Shown piece after piece: positions 1 through 10,757 of a stretch of DNA of 64,000 nt. The position numbers were made by a program, and so were the translations under genes. The stretch is from Devosia sp. SD17-2 (GTDB taxonomy: Bacteria > Pseudomonadota > Alphaproteobacteria > Rhizobiales > Devosiaceae). Positions within the stretch are counted from its first letter, which is position 1, and each line of letters starts with the position of its first letter. The stretch lies in the NCBI RefSeq assembly GCF_029201565.1, contig NZ_CP104002.1, positions 1,877,001-1,941,000 of the forward strand. The letters are read 5' to 3'. The notes under the pieces were generated by a model, which searched no databases, was not told the origin of the DNA, and saw nothing but the letters and a program-made list of their open reading frames with translations.

Positions 1-758
1 AGCTCTGGCTCGATCCGTGGAATGGCGACGGCAATCTGCGCGTAGCGCCCTATGTGCGCCGGACGATGAGTGGCGCGATTGAGGAAGTCGGGGCCTGGGA
101 TGTGCCGTCAGCAGAGGGTTGGCAGGACTATTCCTTTGCGGTGCCGGATGGGGTGGAAGCGATCGACGAGATCGGCATCTCCATCGAGTATTTTGGGCGG
201 CTGAAGTTTTTAGGGCGGCTGTTCCTGGCCGATTTCAGGGTGGAAGGGCCGGGGCGGATCGTCATCGAGCCGGAGACCGAGGCACAGGAATGGGGCGCGA
301 TCACGCGGTTTACCTATAATCGCGGGCACTGGACCAAGAGTTTTGGGCGCATTCAGGGGCATACGGCGGGCGATGCCGATATGTGGACCGGGCATTATTA
401 CGCCAAGGATGTCACGGTCTCGGCCGATATCCAGCGGCTCTCGGGCGCCTCGCAGCTGGTGACGGCGCGGGTGCTAGGGACGGGGCGGTTTTATGCGGCC
501 GGGTTTGAGGGGGATGAGGTGGTCATCCTCAAGGAGAATTTTGGGTCCACCGTTCTCGCAAGGGCATCGTTCAAGCCGGAGACCGGGAAGAGCTATCAGT
601 TTGCCTTCAGCGTGAAGGGAGATCAGCTGACTTTTGCGGTGGATGGGACGGAGCTGATCTCGGCGAGAGATAGCGACTACACCCACGGCATGGCGGGCGT
701 TCGGCTGGCCTCGGCTGGGCGGATGAGTGTTGGGCGGATCGAGATCGTCGAGAGCTGA
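1..758 (+). CDS. C-terminal part of a large protein with jelly-roll domain (possibly ADP-ribosylglycohydrolase family), 5' end outside window
   Basis: The reading frame is open from base 3 (LWLDPWNGDGNLRVAPY...) to the stop at 758, so the gene begins before the window; the GTG at 54 is only the first possible start inside it. About 250 residues are visible, beta-rich, with repeated short strands (FYAAGFEGDEVV, YQFAFSVKGDQLTFAVDG) typical of a concanavalin/LamG-like jelly roll that binds carbohydrate or shields an active site. From memory, similar tails occur on ADP-ribosylglycohydrolase-type proteins encoded inside sugar ABC operons of Hyphomicrobiales, and the next gene is a sugar ABC ATPase. 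The catalytic part is not visible, so the family call is tentative. Confidence 0.5.
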   Translation, partial: LWLDPWNGDGNLRVAPYVRRTMSGAIEEVGAWDVPSAEGWQDYSFAVPDGVEAIDEIGISIEYFGRLKFLGRLFLADFRVEGPGRIVIEPETEAQEWGAITRFTYNRGHWTKSFGRIQGHTAGDADMWTGHYYAKDVTVSADIQRLSGASQLVTARVLGTGRFYAAGFEGDEVVILKENFGSTVLARASFKPETGKSYQFAFSVKGDQLTFAVDGTELISARDSDYTHGMAGVRLASAGRMSVGRIEIVES

Positions 759-782
759 GTGAAGTCAGCTCAGTGAAGAGGG

Positions 783-840
783 AAGGCCCCCTCATCCGAC
801 GCTTCGCGTCGACCTCTCCCCCAAGGGAGAGGTGAAGGGG
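783..840. repeat. Intergenic double-hairpin repeat
   Basis: Two adjacent perfect inverted repeats lie between genes: CGACGC-TTC-GCGTCG (797-811) and ACCTCTCCC-CCAA-GGGAGAGGT (812-833). This is the look of a dispersed palindromic element found in many copies in Hyphomicrobiales genomes. It could also form RNA hairpins between the two co-directional genes and affect mRNA stability. It ends just upstream of the next gene's ribosome binding site. Confidence 0.6.
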
Positions 841-874
841 AGGCCGCCATATGGCGGTGACAGAGGAGACGAAT

Positions 875-1930
<1,056 letters not shown>

Positions 1931-1950
1931 GTTTCTTAGCCGTTCTGGCT

Positions 1951-2125
1951 CCCTCCCCCTCGTGGGGAGGGTTGGGGTGGGGGGCTACTGGCACAGTGCT
2001 TAGACATACCCCCACCCTCGTTCCCTCCCCACAAGGGGGAAGAGGCGCAGACTGAGAGGCTGGGGCGACTGGAACTCTCGTTACCCCCACCCGGCCTCCC
2101 CCTGAAAAGGGGGAGGGGGGCGATC
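1951..2125. repeat. Cluster of C/G-rich palindromic intergenic repeats
   Basis: The gap between the ABC ATPase and the CoA-transferase holds three related units: CCCTCCCC-CTCGT-GGGGAGGG (1951-1971), CCCTCCCC-ACAA-GGGGGA (about 2023-2041) and CCTCCCCCTGAAAAGGGGGAGG (about 2096-2117), joined by ACCCCCACCC/GGGTGGGG tracts. Each can form a hairpin. The same motif recurs at 7680-7830, so this is a dispersed repeat and not a single terminator. No gene was found in this gap. Confidence 0.65.
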
Positions 2126-2152
2126 GGGGCTCTCGTTGTTTAGGGATCAGAT

Positions 2153-3355
2153 ATGAATTTTGAGACGAAAAAGTTTGATCCCTCTGCGCGGGGGCCGCTG
2201 GACAATATTCGGGTGCTCGATCTCAGCCGGTTGATGGCGGGGAATATGCTGAGCCTGCAGCTGGCCGATTTTGGGGCGGATGTGATCAAGATCGAGCCGC
2301 CGGAGGGGGATCCGCTGCGGGCGTGGAAGGATGACGGGCATTCGCTGTTCTGGAAGGCCTATGGGCGCAATAAGCGGTCGGTGATGCTCAATCTGCGCGA
2401 GCCCCAGGCGATGGACGCGCTGTGGCGGCTGGTTGAGACGGCAGATGTGTTCATCGAGAATTTTCGGCCGGGGACGCTGGAAAAAATGGGGCTGGCGCCG
2501 GAAAAGCTGCTGGCGCGCAATCCGGATCTGATCGTGGTGCGGATTTCGGGGTTTGGGCAGACGGGGCCCTATGCCCATCTGCCGGGGTTTGGGACCATTG
2601 TCGAGGCGATGAGCGGGTTCGCCGATCGGACCGGCTTTCCGGATCGCGAGCCGGTGCTGCCGCCGCTGGCGCTGGCGGATATGATCGCCGGGATCTACGG
2701 GGCCTCTGCGACGATGATGGCGCTTTATGCGCGACAGGGCGGGACGGCGCGGGGGCAGGTGATTGATCTCAGCCTCCTCGAGCCGATGTTTTCGGTGCTG
2801 GGGCCGGAGGCGGCGATCCATGCGGTGACGGGCAAGATCAAGCAGCGTTCCGGCAGTGCGTCCAACACGGCCTCGCCACGAAATGTCTATCTCTGTGCCG
2901 ACGGGAAATATCTGGCGCTGTCGGGGTCGACGCCGGCGGTGGCCAAGCGGATTTTCGAGATCATCGGCAGGCCGGAGATGATCGGGGATCCGCGCTTTGC
3001 CACGAATTCGGATCGGGTGAAAAACCGGATGCTGGTGGATGAGACGATCGGTAACTGGTTTGCAACGCGTGAGAGTGCTGAGGCGCTGGAGACCATGCGT
3101 GCGGCCGGGGCAACAGTGGGGCCGGTCTACAATATTGCCGACGCGATGGCGGACAGCCATTTCGCCGAGCGCGAGATTATCGTGGCGGCGGAGGATGAGG
3201 AGTTCGGGACGCTGCCGATGCACAATATCGTCCCGCGCATGTCCGGCACGCCGGGGGTGTGGCGGCTGCCGGCGCCTGAACTTGGCCAGCACAATGACGA
3301 GATTTTTCGCGAGATTGGCGTTGATCCGCGCGCGATGGAGGGGGAGCAGAAATGA
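2153..3355 (+). CDS. CaiB/BaiF family (class III) CoA-transferase
   Basis: Moves coenzyme A between carboxylic acids. The 400 aa length matches family III (formyl-CoA, carnitine/crotonobetaine and mesaconate type). It opens with the typical GPLDNIRVLDLSRLMAGN and ADFGADVIKIEPPEGDPLR, followed by NKRSVMLNLREP and the region holding the catalytic Asp, ENFRPGTLEKMGL. Its stop overlaps the start of the CoA-lyase gene (ATGA), so the two are translationally coupled. Together they suggest activation of a dicarboxylic or hydroxy acid to its CoA ester and then cleavage. The exact substrate cannot be read from sequence. Confidence 0.9.
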   Translation: MNFETKKFDPSARGPLDNIRVLDLSRLMAGNMLSLQLADFGADVIKIEPPEGDPLRAWKDDGHSLFWKAYGRNKRSVMLNLREPQAMDALWRLVETADVFIENFRPGTLEKMGLAPEKLLARNPDLIVVRISGFGQTGPYAHLPGFGTIVEAMSGFADRTGFPDREPVLPPLALADMIAGIYGASATMMALYARQGGTARGQVIDLSLLEPMFSVLGPEAAIHAVTGKIKQRSGSASNTASPRNVYLCADGKYLALSGSTPAVAKRIFEIIGRPEMIGDPRFATNSDRVKNRMLVDETIGNWFATRESAEALETMRAAGATVGPVYNIADAMADSHFAEREIIVAAEDEEFGTLPMHNIVPRMSGTPGVWRLPAPELGQHNDEIFREIGVDPRAMEGEQK

Positions 3356-4173
3356 TGCGGTCGCTGCTCTATGTGCCGGCTCAATCCGAGCGGTTTATCG
3401 CCAAGGCGCATGAGCGGGGGGCCGATGCGATCATCCTCGATCTTGAGGATGCGGTGCCCGAAGCGAGCAAGGATGCGGCGCGGGAGGGGCTGGCTGACGC
3501 GGTGGCTGCGGTGCGTCGGAATGGGGCGCGGGTGCTGGTGCGGGTCAATGCCGGAGAGCGGCAGCGCGAGGATGCGCTGGCGGCGTGCCGGGCGGGGGCG
3601 GATGGGCTTTCGGTGCCGAAGGCGCGGAGTGCGGAAGAATTTGCGGCGCTGGCGGATGTGTTAGCGCCGGAGGAGGCGAAGGCTGGGCGGGCGCCGATGG
3701 AGTTTGTCGCGGTGCTGGAGGATCCGGGGGCGCTGCTCGATGCTGCCAAAATTGCTCGGGGGCCGCGGCTGATAGCGCTGTCGCTCGGCGGCGAGGATTT
3801 TGCGCTGGCGATCGGGGGCGAGCCGACGCCCGAGGTGCTGCGGGTGCCAAAGCTGATGGTGCATTATGCGGCCAAGGCGGCGGGCTTGCTATCGCTGGGG
3901 CTGTTGCGCAGCGTGGCGGATTATAGCGATCTCGAGGGGATCAAAGCAGCGGTGGCGGAGGCCAGGGCGCATGGGTTTGATGGCGCGAGCTGCGTGCATC
4001 CGGCGGTGGTGCCGCTGCTCAATGCCGGGTTTTCGCCGAGTGCGGAAGAAGTGGATTGGGCGGAGCGGGTGGTGGCTCGGGCGGCCGGGGGCGAGGGCGC
4101 GTTTGAGCTCGACGGCAGGATGGTCGATGCGCCGGTAATTGCGCGGGCCAGGAAGATCCTGGCCCGGCGGTAA
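3352..4173 (+). CDS. CoA ester lyase, CitE/HpcH-HpaI aldolase family
   Basis: TIM-barrel lyase of 273 aa related to citrate lyase beta subunit, malyl-CoA lyase and citramalyl-CoA lyase. It shows the family start RSLLYVPAQSERFIAKA, the metal and substrate motif DAIILDLEDAVP, VRVNAG, the acidic metal-ligand strand FVAVLEDPGALLDA, LSLGGEDFA and GASCVHPAVVPLLNAGFSPS. The start overlaps the CoA-transferase stop (ATGATG, either ATG possible). The pair could cleave a malyl-, methylmalyl- or citramalyl-CoA type ester. It converges with the next gene, 8 bp apart, with no clear terminator between them. Confidence 0.9.
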   Translation: MMRSLLYVPAQSERFIAKAHERGADAIILDLEDAVPEASKDAAREGLADAVAAVRRNGARVLVRVNAGERQREDALAACRAGADGLSVPKARSAEEFAALADVLAPEEAKAGRAPMEFVAVLEDPGALLDAAKIARGPRLIALSLGGEDFALAIGGEPTPEVLRVPKLMVHYAAKAAGLLSLGLLRSVADYSDLEGIKAAVAEARAHGFDGASCVHPAVVPLLNAGFSPSAEEVDWAERVVARAAGGEGAFELDGRMVDAPVIARARKILARR

Positions 4174-4181
4174 AGTTTAGG

Positions 4182-4864
4182 TCAGGCGTTGATTGCGGCG
4201 ATGGCCGCGACGGATTTCGACATGCTCTCAACAGTGTCACCGGTGACGATGGCGCCGAGGAGGGGGGCGGCGATGCCGATGTCCTTGAGGGCGCGGGCGT
4301 CGTCGGGGGTGAGCGCGAGCTGGCTCGGCACGATCACCGGGACGTCGACGGCGTCGACGATGGCCTTGTAGCGGGCGAGGTCGTCGGCGGTCATGGCGGT
4401 GCGGTAGCGGTCGAATGTCATGATCGAGGCTTCGACGATGCAGCCGGGGGTGGCGGCGATGGATTTTACATCGTCCGGGGTGCTGGTCGAGGACAGCGCC
4501 GGCATGGGGCGGAGTTTTGACTGCAGCAGATGCGGCTGCAGATGGTCGATGTAGACGTTAAAACCCTGGAAGCCGAGATCGTGGAGGGCGTCCATTTCCT
4601 CGGCGGTGGGGACGGTTTCCTGACCAGCCATAACCAGCAGAGGGCAGCCCAGCTTGGCCAGTTCCTCAAAGAACGGACGTTCTTCGGTGAAGGTGCCGAA
4701 GGTGCGGTCGGTGGCGCGGTGATAGGCGTTGAGGTGGGTCTTGATGGCGGTGGCGCCGGCATCGAGTGCGGCTTTGGCGAGGTCGATGTCGTGCCGCGCC
4801 AGCGAGACGATGACCGGGAAGCTGCCGTCGGTGAGGGAAGTGTAGAACGGGGTCGTCGCGTACA

Positions 4865-4865
<1 letters not shown>
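4182..4865 (-). CDS. Putative TIM-barrel protein of a sugar operon, function unknown
   Basis: A 227 aa protein with the alternating strand/helix pattern of a (beta/alpha)8 barrel: FPVIVSLARHDIDLAKAALDAGATAIKTHLN near the start, then CPLLVMAG, GFQGFNVYIDHL, CIVEASIMTFDRY, VPVIVPSQLALTPDDARAL and AAPLLGAIVTGDT. This resembles the phosphate-binding barrels of epimerases and aldolases, but I do not recognise a named family or a certain catalytic residue. Its start overlaps the stop of the upstream ABC ATPase (TGATG), and it is the last gene of the LacI-headed sugar operon, so a role in processing the imported sugar is likely. Confidence 0.7.
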
Positions 4866-5911
<1,046 letters not shown>

Positions 5912-5914
5912 GGG

Positions 5915-6757
5915 TCAGCCTTTCAGACCGGTATGGGCGAGCCCTTCGACGAACTGCTTCTGTGCCACGATGAAGACGATGAGCACCGGAATGGCGGTCA
6001 TGGTCGCAGCGGCGAGCTGGATGTTCCACATGGCGCCACCATAGGCGTCAGTGAACTGGGTCAGCGCCTGGGGCAGGGTGAACATGTTGGTAGAGGAGAT
6101 GAAGACGATGGGCTCGAGATAGAGGTTCCAGGAGTGGAGGAAGGTGAAGATCGCGACGGCGCCGAGCGCGGGCTTGGCCAGCGGCAGGGCGATGGTCCAG
6201 AATATCTTGAACCGGCCCAGGCCATCGACGCGGGCCGCTTCTTCCAATTCGCCAGGAAGCGAGATGAAGAACTGGCGCATGACGAAGGTGGCGAACACCG
6301 AGGGCGCGCCGAAGATCGGCACTAGGATCAGCGGCCAATGGGTGTTGATCATGCCCCAGCTCAAAAACATCTGGAACAGCGGCACGATGGTGACTTCGGA
6401 CGGAATAAGCAGGCCCAGCAGCACGATCATGAAGATCGCGTTGGAGAAGGGGAATTTGATCCGGGCGAAAGCGTAACCGGCCATTGACGAGATGATCATC
6501 GTGCCCACGGTGACGATGGCGGCGATATAGGCCGAGTTCCAATATTGGCGGGCGAAGGGCTGGAGCTCGAACACCTTCTGATAGGTGGTCCAGTCAAACC
6601 GGCGCGGCCAGATGTCGGGGGGGAAGGCGAAGATGTCGCTGATCGGCTTCACCGATGAGGTGATCATCCACCAGGTGGGGAAGACGAAGGGCACGAGCAG
6701 CACGCAGAGCAGCCCGTAAAGCGCGACCTTCATGCGGGGGGAGAGATCAGTTTTCAT
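5915..6757 (-). CDS. Carbohydrate ABC transporter permease (MalG type)
   Basis: Inner-membrane permease of 280 aa with about six transmembrane segments, the first at residues 10-30 (VALYGLLCVLLVPFVFPTWW). The EAA loop that docks on the ATPase is visible as LEEAARVDGLGRFKIFWTIALPLAKPAL. It pairs with the MalF-like permease, whose gene overlaps this one by 11 bp. The start ATG at 6757 fits the usual short cytoplasmic N-terminus. It is part of the LacI-headed sugar operon. Confidence 0.94.
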   Translation of the reverse strand: MKTDLSPRMKVALYGLLCVLLVPFVFPTWWMITSSVKPISDIFAFPPDIWPRRFDWTTYQKVFELQPFARQYWNSAYIAAIVTVGTMIISSMAGYAFARIKFPFSNAIFMIVLLGLLIPSEVTIVPLFQMFLSWGMINTHWPLILVPIFGAPSVFATFVMRQFFISLPGELEEAARVDGLGRFKIFWTIALPLAKPALGAVAIFTFLHSWNLYLEPIVFISSTNMFTLPQALTQFTDAYGGAMWNIQLAAATMTAIPVLIVFIVAQKQFVEGLAHTGLKG

Positions 6758-7664
6758 AGAAGACGATCCGCTTGCGCATCTGCCACTGGATGAAAGTCAG
6801 CACCGCGACGATGAGGAAGAGCAGGATCGAGAGGGTCGATCCGTAGCCGAAGAAATTGAACTGGAACGCCTGCTGGTAGAGGTAATAGACCAGAACCGTG
6901 GTCGAGACGCCCGGGCCGCCCTTGGTGAGGATGGCGATCTGCGCGAAGACCTGGAGCGAGCCGACGATGGTGATGATCGATGTGAGCAGGATCGTCGGCG
7001 AGATCATCGGCAAGGTGATGCGGCGGAACTGCTTGAAGGCGGGGGCGCCGTCGACGCGGGCGGCTTCATAAAGCTCCTTTGGCACGCCCTGAAGGGCGGC
7101 GAGGAACAAGATCATGTTCAGCCCGACATTCTTGAAGACCTGCACGACGACCACGGAGATCATGGCGGTGCTGGGATGGCGAAGCCAGTTCGGGCCCTCG
7201 ATGCCGATCATCGACAGAAGGCCGTTGATGCCGCCGTTGACCTGCAGGAGGAAGCTCCAGACGATGGTCCAGGCGACAAGCGAGACGACAACCGGCGAAA
7301 AGAAGAGGGTGCGGAAGACCACGATGCCCTTGAGCTTCTGATCCAACAGCACGGCCAGCAGCAGCGCGAGGCTCATGTTGAGCACGACAAGGCCGGCCGA
7401 GAAGACGGCCGAGGCCCAGAGCACCTGCGGCAGGTTCGGGTCGCGCAGCAGCAGCTGGTAATTGGCATCACCGACAAAGGTGAAAGTATTGGCCAGCACA
7501 TTCCACTCGTGCAGCGAGTAGTAAAACACCAGGCCGAGCGGGATCAGCACAAACAGGATGGTACCGGTCAGCTGCGGGGCGATGAAAAGGTAACCGGCTG
7601 CCGCATCGCGGCGCGCGATGGTCCAGAATGGCGGCTTATGCGGCTCTTGTAGGGGCTGAGACAT
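6747..7664 (-). CDS. Sugar ABC transporter permease (MalF type, short form)
   Basis: 305 aa inner-membrane permease. Hydrophobic segments begin near residue 26 (AAGYLFIAPQLTGTILFVLI), and the EAA loop reads LYEAARVDGAPAFKQFRRITLPMI. It lacks the large periplasmic loop of E. coli MalF, as is usual for the UgpA/LacF group. AGGA stands a few bases before the ATG. The 180 bp between this gene and the binding-protein gene upstream hold dispersed repeats; the 3' end overlaps the MalG-like gene. Confidence 0.94.
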   Translation of the reverse strand: MSQPLQEPHKPPFWTIARRDAAAGYLFIAPQLTGTILFVLIPLGLVFYYSLHEWNVLANTFTFVGDANYQLLLRDPNLPQVLWASAVFSAGLVVLNMSLALLLAVLLDQKLKGIVVFRTLFFSPVVVSLVAWTIVWSFLLQVNGGINGLLSMIGIEGPNWLRHPSTAMISVVVVQVFKNVGLNMILFLAALQGVPKELYEAARVDGAPAFKQFRRITLPMISPTILLTSIITIVGSLQVFAQIAILTKGGPGVSTTVLVYYLYQQAFQFNFFGYGSTLSILLFLIVAVLTFIQWQMRKRIVFYEN

Positions 7665-7674
7665 TGGGGTTCCT

Positions 7675-7835
7675 GCGTCTCCCTCCGCCCTGTGGGGAGG
7701 GATCTAGGGTGGGGGCGAGCCACGCTCACCGAGTTTGCGGGGGCATTACCCCCACCCTGCTTCACGACGGACCTGGCGCGCCGGGCCCTGTTCAGCTTCC
7801 CTCCCTACGAGGGGGAGGGAAGAGAGAGCCGAAGC
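7675..7835. repeat. C/G-rich palindromic intergenic repeats between binding protein and permease genes
   Basis: The gap holds CCCTCC-GCCCTGT-GGGGAGGG (about 7681-7701), a GGGTGGGGG tract, ACCCCCACCC, and CCCTCCCTACGAGGGGGAGGG (about 7799-7819). These are the same motifs as in the cluster at 1951-2125. In sugar ABC operons a hairpin just after the binding-protein gene often protects its mRNA and raises its level over that of the permeases; this repeat is placed where it could do that, which is inference. Confidence 0.6.
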
Positions 7836-7845
7836 TCCGGTTGGC

Positions 7846-9117
7846 TTAGCGCATCAGCAGCGGGCTGACGCTGGTGCAGACATTGTCCAGCACGGCAGCG
7901 ACGTCGGCATCGGCAACCCAGAGGGCGTCGAGGCCAGCGCGGACCGTCTGCTGGATCTGGGCGTAGTTGGTGTGGCCGGCGACAACATGGCCGGTCGAGA
8001 TGCCGTTGATGACGACATTTTCGATCTGCTCAGCCGACAGCAGCGGATTGGTTGCTGCGAGCGTGTCGGTGTTGAGGAGCGAAGCGCGGGCCGGCGGGAA
8101 GAAGCTGGCCAGCTTGGCGCTGTTTTCGGCATTGGTGAAGAAGGCGAGGAATTCGACGGCGGTGTCGACATTCTTGCCGCTGGCGAGGGCGCCAACACCA
8201 GCCTGACCGACGACCGAATAGGTGCCGACAGGACCAGCCGGAAGCGGAACGAGTTCCCAGTTGAACGGGTCTTCCTTGGGCAGGAGCGAAGCGCGCGAGA
8301 TCTGGGTGACGGTCATGGCGGCGTCGCCAGTGAAGAAGTCCACGTTCTCGCCCGGGCCGGGGAGCGAACCGTCCTTGAAGACAGCATTGTGGAAGACGGT
8401 CATGGCTTCGACCATTTCCGGCGTGTTGAAGCCGCAGGCCTTGCCGTCGGTACTCCAGGAATCGGCACCCCAGCCGCGGAAGAAGGCGGTCAGGTTCTGC
8501 CAGTTCTGGTAGTTGAAGTCGCGGATGATGATGCCGTCCTTGCCGGCGTCAGCAACGGCCTTGGCCGAGGCCAGGGCGTTGTCCCAAGTCCATTCGCCAG
8601 CGGCGATCAGCTCGGACGGGGTTTTTGCGCCGGCCGCGGTGATCAGATCGGTGTTGGCGAACATCGCGAAGGGCGAGGTCGAGAACGGATAGGCGAAGAG
8701 CTCGCCATCGCGGCGCCAGAGGGCGGTTGCGCTCTCGGTGACGTCGGCGAGGTTGTAGCCTTCGACGGCGTTGAAACGCTCGGTCAGCGGCACGAGGGCG
8801 CCGGAGGAGACGAAGTCGAGGGCGCTGGTTTCGAAGATCCAGGCCAGGTCCGGAGCGTTGCCGCCGGCGATCTGGGTGGTGAGCGTGGTGGTGTAGTTAT
8901 CGAACGGCAGGGGTTCGAAAGTCACCGTCACGTTCGGGTGGGTCTTCTTGAATTCCTCGGCAATGCCGTTGAACACCGCCATGTGTGCTTCGTTGGCGCT
9001 CCAGGTGGTCATACGCAGGTTGACTGCGTCCTGGGCCCAGGCGACGCCGCCGAAGGCCAGCGGAAGCAGGATGCCGGCCAGCGCAGCGCTGGCCTTGAGG
9101 TTGGACATATTGGTCAT
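7846..9117 (-). CDS. Sugar ABC transporter substrate-binding protein (family 1)
   Basis: 423 aa periplasmic binding protein. A Sec signal peptide is clear: MTNMSNLKASAAL...FGGVAWAQ with cleavage after AWA or AQ, then the mature start DAVNLRMTTWS. The family 1 layout follows: EFKKTHPNVTVTFEPLPFDNYTTTLTTQIAGGNAPDLAWI, and YSVVGQAGVGALASGKNVDTAVEFLAFF near the C-terminus. GGGAGAG before the ATG is a strong ribosome site. It is the third gene of the LacI, oxidoreductase, binding protein, permeases, ATPase, barrel operon. The ligand is probably a sugar or sugar derivative. Confidence 0.94.
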   Translation of the reverse strand: MTNMSNLKASAALAGILLPLAFGGVAWAQDAVNLRMTTWSANEAHMAVFNGIAEEFKKTHPNVTVTFEPLPFDNYTTTLTTQIAGGNAPDLAWIFETSALDFVSSGALVPLTERFNAVEGYNLADVTESATALWRRDGELFAYPFSTSPFAMFANTDLITAAGAKTPSELIAAGEWTWDNALASAKAVADAGKDGIIIRDFNYQNWQNLTAFFRGWGADSWSTDGKACGFNTPEMVEAMTVFHNAVFKDGSLPGPGENVDFFTGDAAMTVTQISRASLLPKEDPFNWELVPLPAGPVGTYSVVGQAGVGALASGKNVDTAVEFLAFFTNAENSAKLASFFPPARASLLNTDTLAATNPLLSAEQIENVVINGISTGHVVAGHTNYAQIQQTVRAGLDALWVADADVAAVLDNVCTSVSPLLMR

Positions 9118-9143
9118 TTTTCTCTCCCTGTGGTTAAGCGTAA

Positions 9144-10757
9144 TCAGTAGCCCCGGACGTCCGGCCAGCGGATCTCGATACCCGCGTTGTAGAGCTGTGC
9201 CTGGAAGTCCTGGAGTTTGGCGTCGTCGGCCTGGACCTGGTGCGGGGTCAGGCCATTGTTGAGGCAGTGTGCGGCCAGCATGCCGGCAACTTCACCCACG
9301 TTCCATTCGACGGGGTGCAGGCGGTAGCAGCCATTGGTGATGTGGGTGGTGCCCATGTTCTTGCCGCCGGCAAGCAGGTTCTTGACGCGGCGCGGCAGGA
9401 GCGAGCCCAGCGGGATTTCGAAGGGCGCGGATTCCACGTCGACATAATTGTCGCCGCCGGTCGAAGGATGCAGGTCGATGCGGTACATGCCGATGCCAAC
9501 GCTGTCGCGGTAGGATTTGGACAGGTTGTTGCCGTGCACGAGCATGGAAACATCCTGCTCGAGAATGCGGGTGACCGGCAGGATGCGGCGGCTTTCGCGG
9601 ATATAGGGCGCCATGGCGAGGCCATGCTCGGTGCCGGTGACATCGCCACGCAGGCGCAGGCCGGGGAAGCCCTGGCCGCCATCGGTGCGGGGCGCTTCGG
9701 TCTGCAGCCAGTAGAAGACCGAGTAGGAGAGATCGGCAGCAGCCTTGAGGTGCTTGGCCTTGTCCTCTTCGGAAGCATCGATGATGTTGCCATCGAGATA
9801 GTCGATCATCGGCCAGTTCACGAGGCAGATGTCGGAATTGTAGGCGCCGGGCACGAAGTTGCGACGTGCTGCGATACGGCGGAAGGTCCAGAGATTGCCA
9901 TCGCCCGGATTGCGGCGCTGATCGGCATCGACCAAGAGCGGATTGTCATCCGGATTGGGCGTAAAGGTGCGGGTGGTGCTTTCGAGCGTGCGCGGATGGG
10001 GCGCGGTGAAGCCGAGCAGCGGGCCGCCCCAGAAATGGGGTTCGTAGCTGCGCCAGTAGTCATAATTGTCCGGCTTGTCGATGACATGGTTGCCGTCGAC
10101 ATGATCCATGGCAAAGCAGACCGAAATCGCCTGGACGTTGTCGGGCTGGGCTTCGGCAGGGGCGCTGGGCTCGCCGGTGTCGGACTGGGACTCAAAACCG
10201 GTGGCATATTCGGTGCCGGTCATCGGCAGCAGGTCGCCCAGCTCGGTGGCGTCGACGAAATATGGGGCCGAGCAGGTGATCGTGCGGCCGCTGTCGCGAT
10301 GGCGCAGGGTGACGGATTTCACTTCATCGCCAACGACACCCGCCGAGATCGGCAGATAAGGCTTGAGGATGGTGAGCTTGCCGCCGCCGATATAGGGGGC
10401 GAGCATGGATTCCAGAACGGCGAGGCCGACGCGCGGCTCGGCGCAGAGGCGGCTGACGAAGCCGGCGCCGGGATTGAGATCGCCCCAGGCGCGGCTTGCT
10501 TCGGTCAGCGGGTAGTGATCGCGATAATACTGGCGGATGCCGGTGCGCAGCTGGCGATAAGAGCGGGTGATGCCGAACTGCTCGACCCAGGAGTGCTCAT
10601 CGGGTGGCACGGCCTGGCTGGTCAGCTGGCCGCCGATCCAGTCGAATTCCTCGGTCATGATCACGGAACGGCCGGCGCGCAGGGCGCCCAGCGCTGCGGC
10701 AACACCGCCAAGTCCGCCACCGACAATGAGAATATCTGCGTGAAGCTCTTTAGTCAT
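9144..10757 (-). CDS. FAD-dependent oxidoreductase (FAD_oxidored family)
   Basis: 537 aa cytoplasmic flavoprotein. The Rossmann FAD motif is right after the start, MTKELHADILIVGGGLGGVAAAL, followed by an acidic strand end (MTEEFDWIGGQLTSQ). Near the C-terminus RVKNLLAGGKNMGTTHITNG and VEWNVGEVAGMLAAHCL fit the second FAD-contact region of this family. The frame is open further upstream, but the ATG at 10757 is chosen because the flavin motif begins there; it overlaps the LacI stop codon by 8 bp (ATGACTAA), so the two are translationally coupled. Members often sit in sugar operons; the reaction here is unknown. Confidence 0.88.
   Translation of the reverse strand: MTKELHADILIVGGGLGGVAAALGALRAGRSVIMTEEFDWIGGQLTSQAVPPDEHSWVEQFGITRSYRQLRTGIRQYYRDHYPLTEASRAWGDLNPGAGFVSRLCAEPRVGLAVLESMLAPYIGGGKLTILKPYLPISAGVVGDEVKSVTLRHRDSGRTITCSAPYFVDATELGDLLPMTGTEYATGFESQSDTGEPSAPAEAQPDNVQAISVCFAMDHVDGNHVIDKPDNYDYWRSYEPHFWGGPLLGFTAPHPRTLESTTRTFTPNPDDNPLLVDADQRRNPGDGNLWTFRRIAARRNFVPGAYNSDICLVNWPMIDYLDGNIIDASEEDKAKHLKAAADLSYSVFYWLQTEAPRTDGGQGFPGLRLRGDVTGTEHGLAMAPYIRESRRILPVTRILEQDVSMLVHGNNLSKSYRDSVGIGMYRIDLHPSTGGDNYVDVESAPFEIPLGSLLPRRVKNLLAGGKNMGTTHITNGCYRLHPVEWNVGEVAGMLAAHCLNNGLTPHQVQADDAKLQDFQAQLYNAGIEIRWPDVRGY

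Noticed and set aside
7735..9150. Long plus-strand open frame opposite the sugar-binding-protein gene
   Set aside because: It is exactly antisense to a gene with signal peptide and family motifs; its composition (many Gly, Arg, Glu, Val) is that of a high-GC shadow frame.
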